Positions 13,164 to 13,253 of a stretch of DNA of 13,253 bases are shown here, one piece after another. How positions within the stretch are numbered: position 1 is the first letter of the stretch; every line of letters begins with the position of its first letter. The notes beneath the pieces were generated by a model. That model saw nothing but the letters and a program-made list of their open reading frames with translations. It was not told where the DNA came from and searched no databases. Source of the DNA: an uncultured Oscillospiraceae bacterium (GTDB lineage Bacteria > Bacillota_A > Clostridia > Oscillospirales > Oscillospiraceae); contig CAKTZK010000043.1 of assembly GCA_934635515.1 (NCBI GenBank), forward strand, positions 1 through 13,253, read 5' to 3'. A program made the position numbers and the translations under genes.

Positions 13164-13234
13164 CAAAAAAAGCCTCCCCTGCGCAAGGGGAAATCGCCGA
13201 AGCGCTGCCAGTGGCAGAAGAAGCGAGGCGATTT
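13164..13234. repeat. GC-rich repeat, family 1, copy 3, with nested inverted repeats
   Basis: CCCCT-GCGCA-AGGGG (13176-13190) resembles the first stem of copies 1 and 2. It is followed by outer arms AAATCGCC (13191-13198) and GGCGATTT (13227-13234) enclosing the perfect CTGCCA-G-TGGCAG stem (13205-13217). On the minus strand the first stem is followed by GGC and seven Ts, so it could act as an intrinsic terminator for a gene entering from the right. Confidence 0.6.
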
Positions 13235-13253
13235 CGAGGAAGTGCCCCGATTG

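Larger units (their letters stand above)
12766..13253. other. Gene-free, repeat-dense intergenic region downstream of mnmE
   Basis: No frame here looks like a protein gene and no RNA gene is recognised. The stretch is almost wholly made of GC-rich inverted repeats of two kinds. One kind (12812-12832, 13054-13074, 13176-13190) pairs runs of C and G around a 5-base GCGTA-like loop. The other (12894-12915, about 12944-12966, 12996-13017) shares a TAGGG(G)CGG...CCGCC(C) pattern. They resemble dispersed intergenic repeats of gut clostridia. The right window edge cuts the region, so its full extent is unknown. Confidence 0.7.

Noticed and set aside
12680..13166. Short open frames on the minus strand downstream of mnmE
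   Set aside because: They run across GC-rich palindromic repeats, have no ribosome binding site or domain, and partly overlap mnmE.
12812..13234. CRISPR array
   Set aside because: The repeats are palindromic, of two kinds, in mixed orientation and irregular spacing, with no uniform spacers or cas genes.

Overview
The window looks like a chromosomal segment from a high-GC, gut-type clostridial Firmicute, probably Oscillospiraceae or a close relative. The evidence is the gene content (a DnaD-like protein beside a DnaI/DnaC-like helicase loader, ZapA next to a U32 protein, a dut-maf-mreC-mreD-PBP2 run), very GC-rich coding sequence, AT-rich promoters with TATAAT boxes, and GC-rich dispersed intergenic repeats. 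The genus assignment is inference. Nine complete protein genes are supported, plus a tenth (zapA) with a corrected start. No RNA genes, CRISPR arrays or intact mobile elements are seen.

Layout. Positions 1 to about 75 carry hairpins resembling the right end of an IS200/IS605-type element whose body would lie off the left edge. Genes from 125 to 9068 are all on the minus strand. In transcription order they are zapA (cell division) overlapping a U32-family RNA hydroxylase-like gene. A new AT-rich promoter follows, then dut (dUTPase), maf (nucleotide pyrophosphatase), mreC, mreD and a class B PBP2 (mrdA). After a 209-base structured gap comes a cytoplasmic GH13 alpha-glucan hydrolase. The divergent region 9069-9308 separates these from the plus-strand genes: a DnaD-domain replication protein, a DnaI-type ATPase and mnmE (tRNA U34 modification GTPase). 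Positions 12766-13253 hold no gene but are packed with at least two families of GC-rich palindromic repeats.

How the genes work together. The minus-strand cluster combines envelope elongation (MreC, MreD, PBP2), nucleotide-pool sanitation (Dut, Maf) and division-ring assembly (ZapA). The plus-strand cluster combines helicase loading (DnaD-like plus DnaI-like) and tRNA modification (MnmE). mreB and rodA are not in the cluster.

The feature the gene list does not explain is a short AT-rich hairpin element with core AAAAAACGAAGTTTTTT. It occurs in four copies in 9.3 kb, always between genes. Two copies lie in the leaders of the DnaD-like gene and mnmE just before the ribosome binding site. Two lie 5-6 bases after the stop codons of mrdA and the DnaD-like gene, in the opposite sense to those first two relative to the gene. 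The protein genes themselves look ordinary and intact, and I do not see an obvious new multi-gene system.
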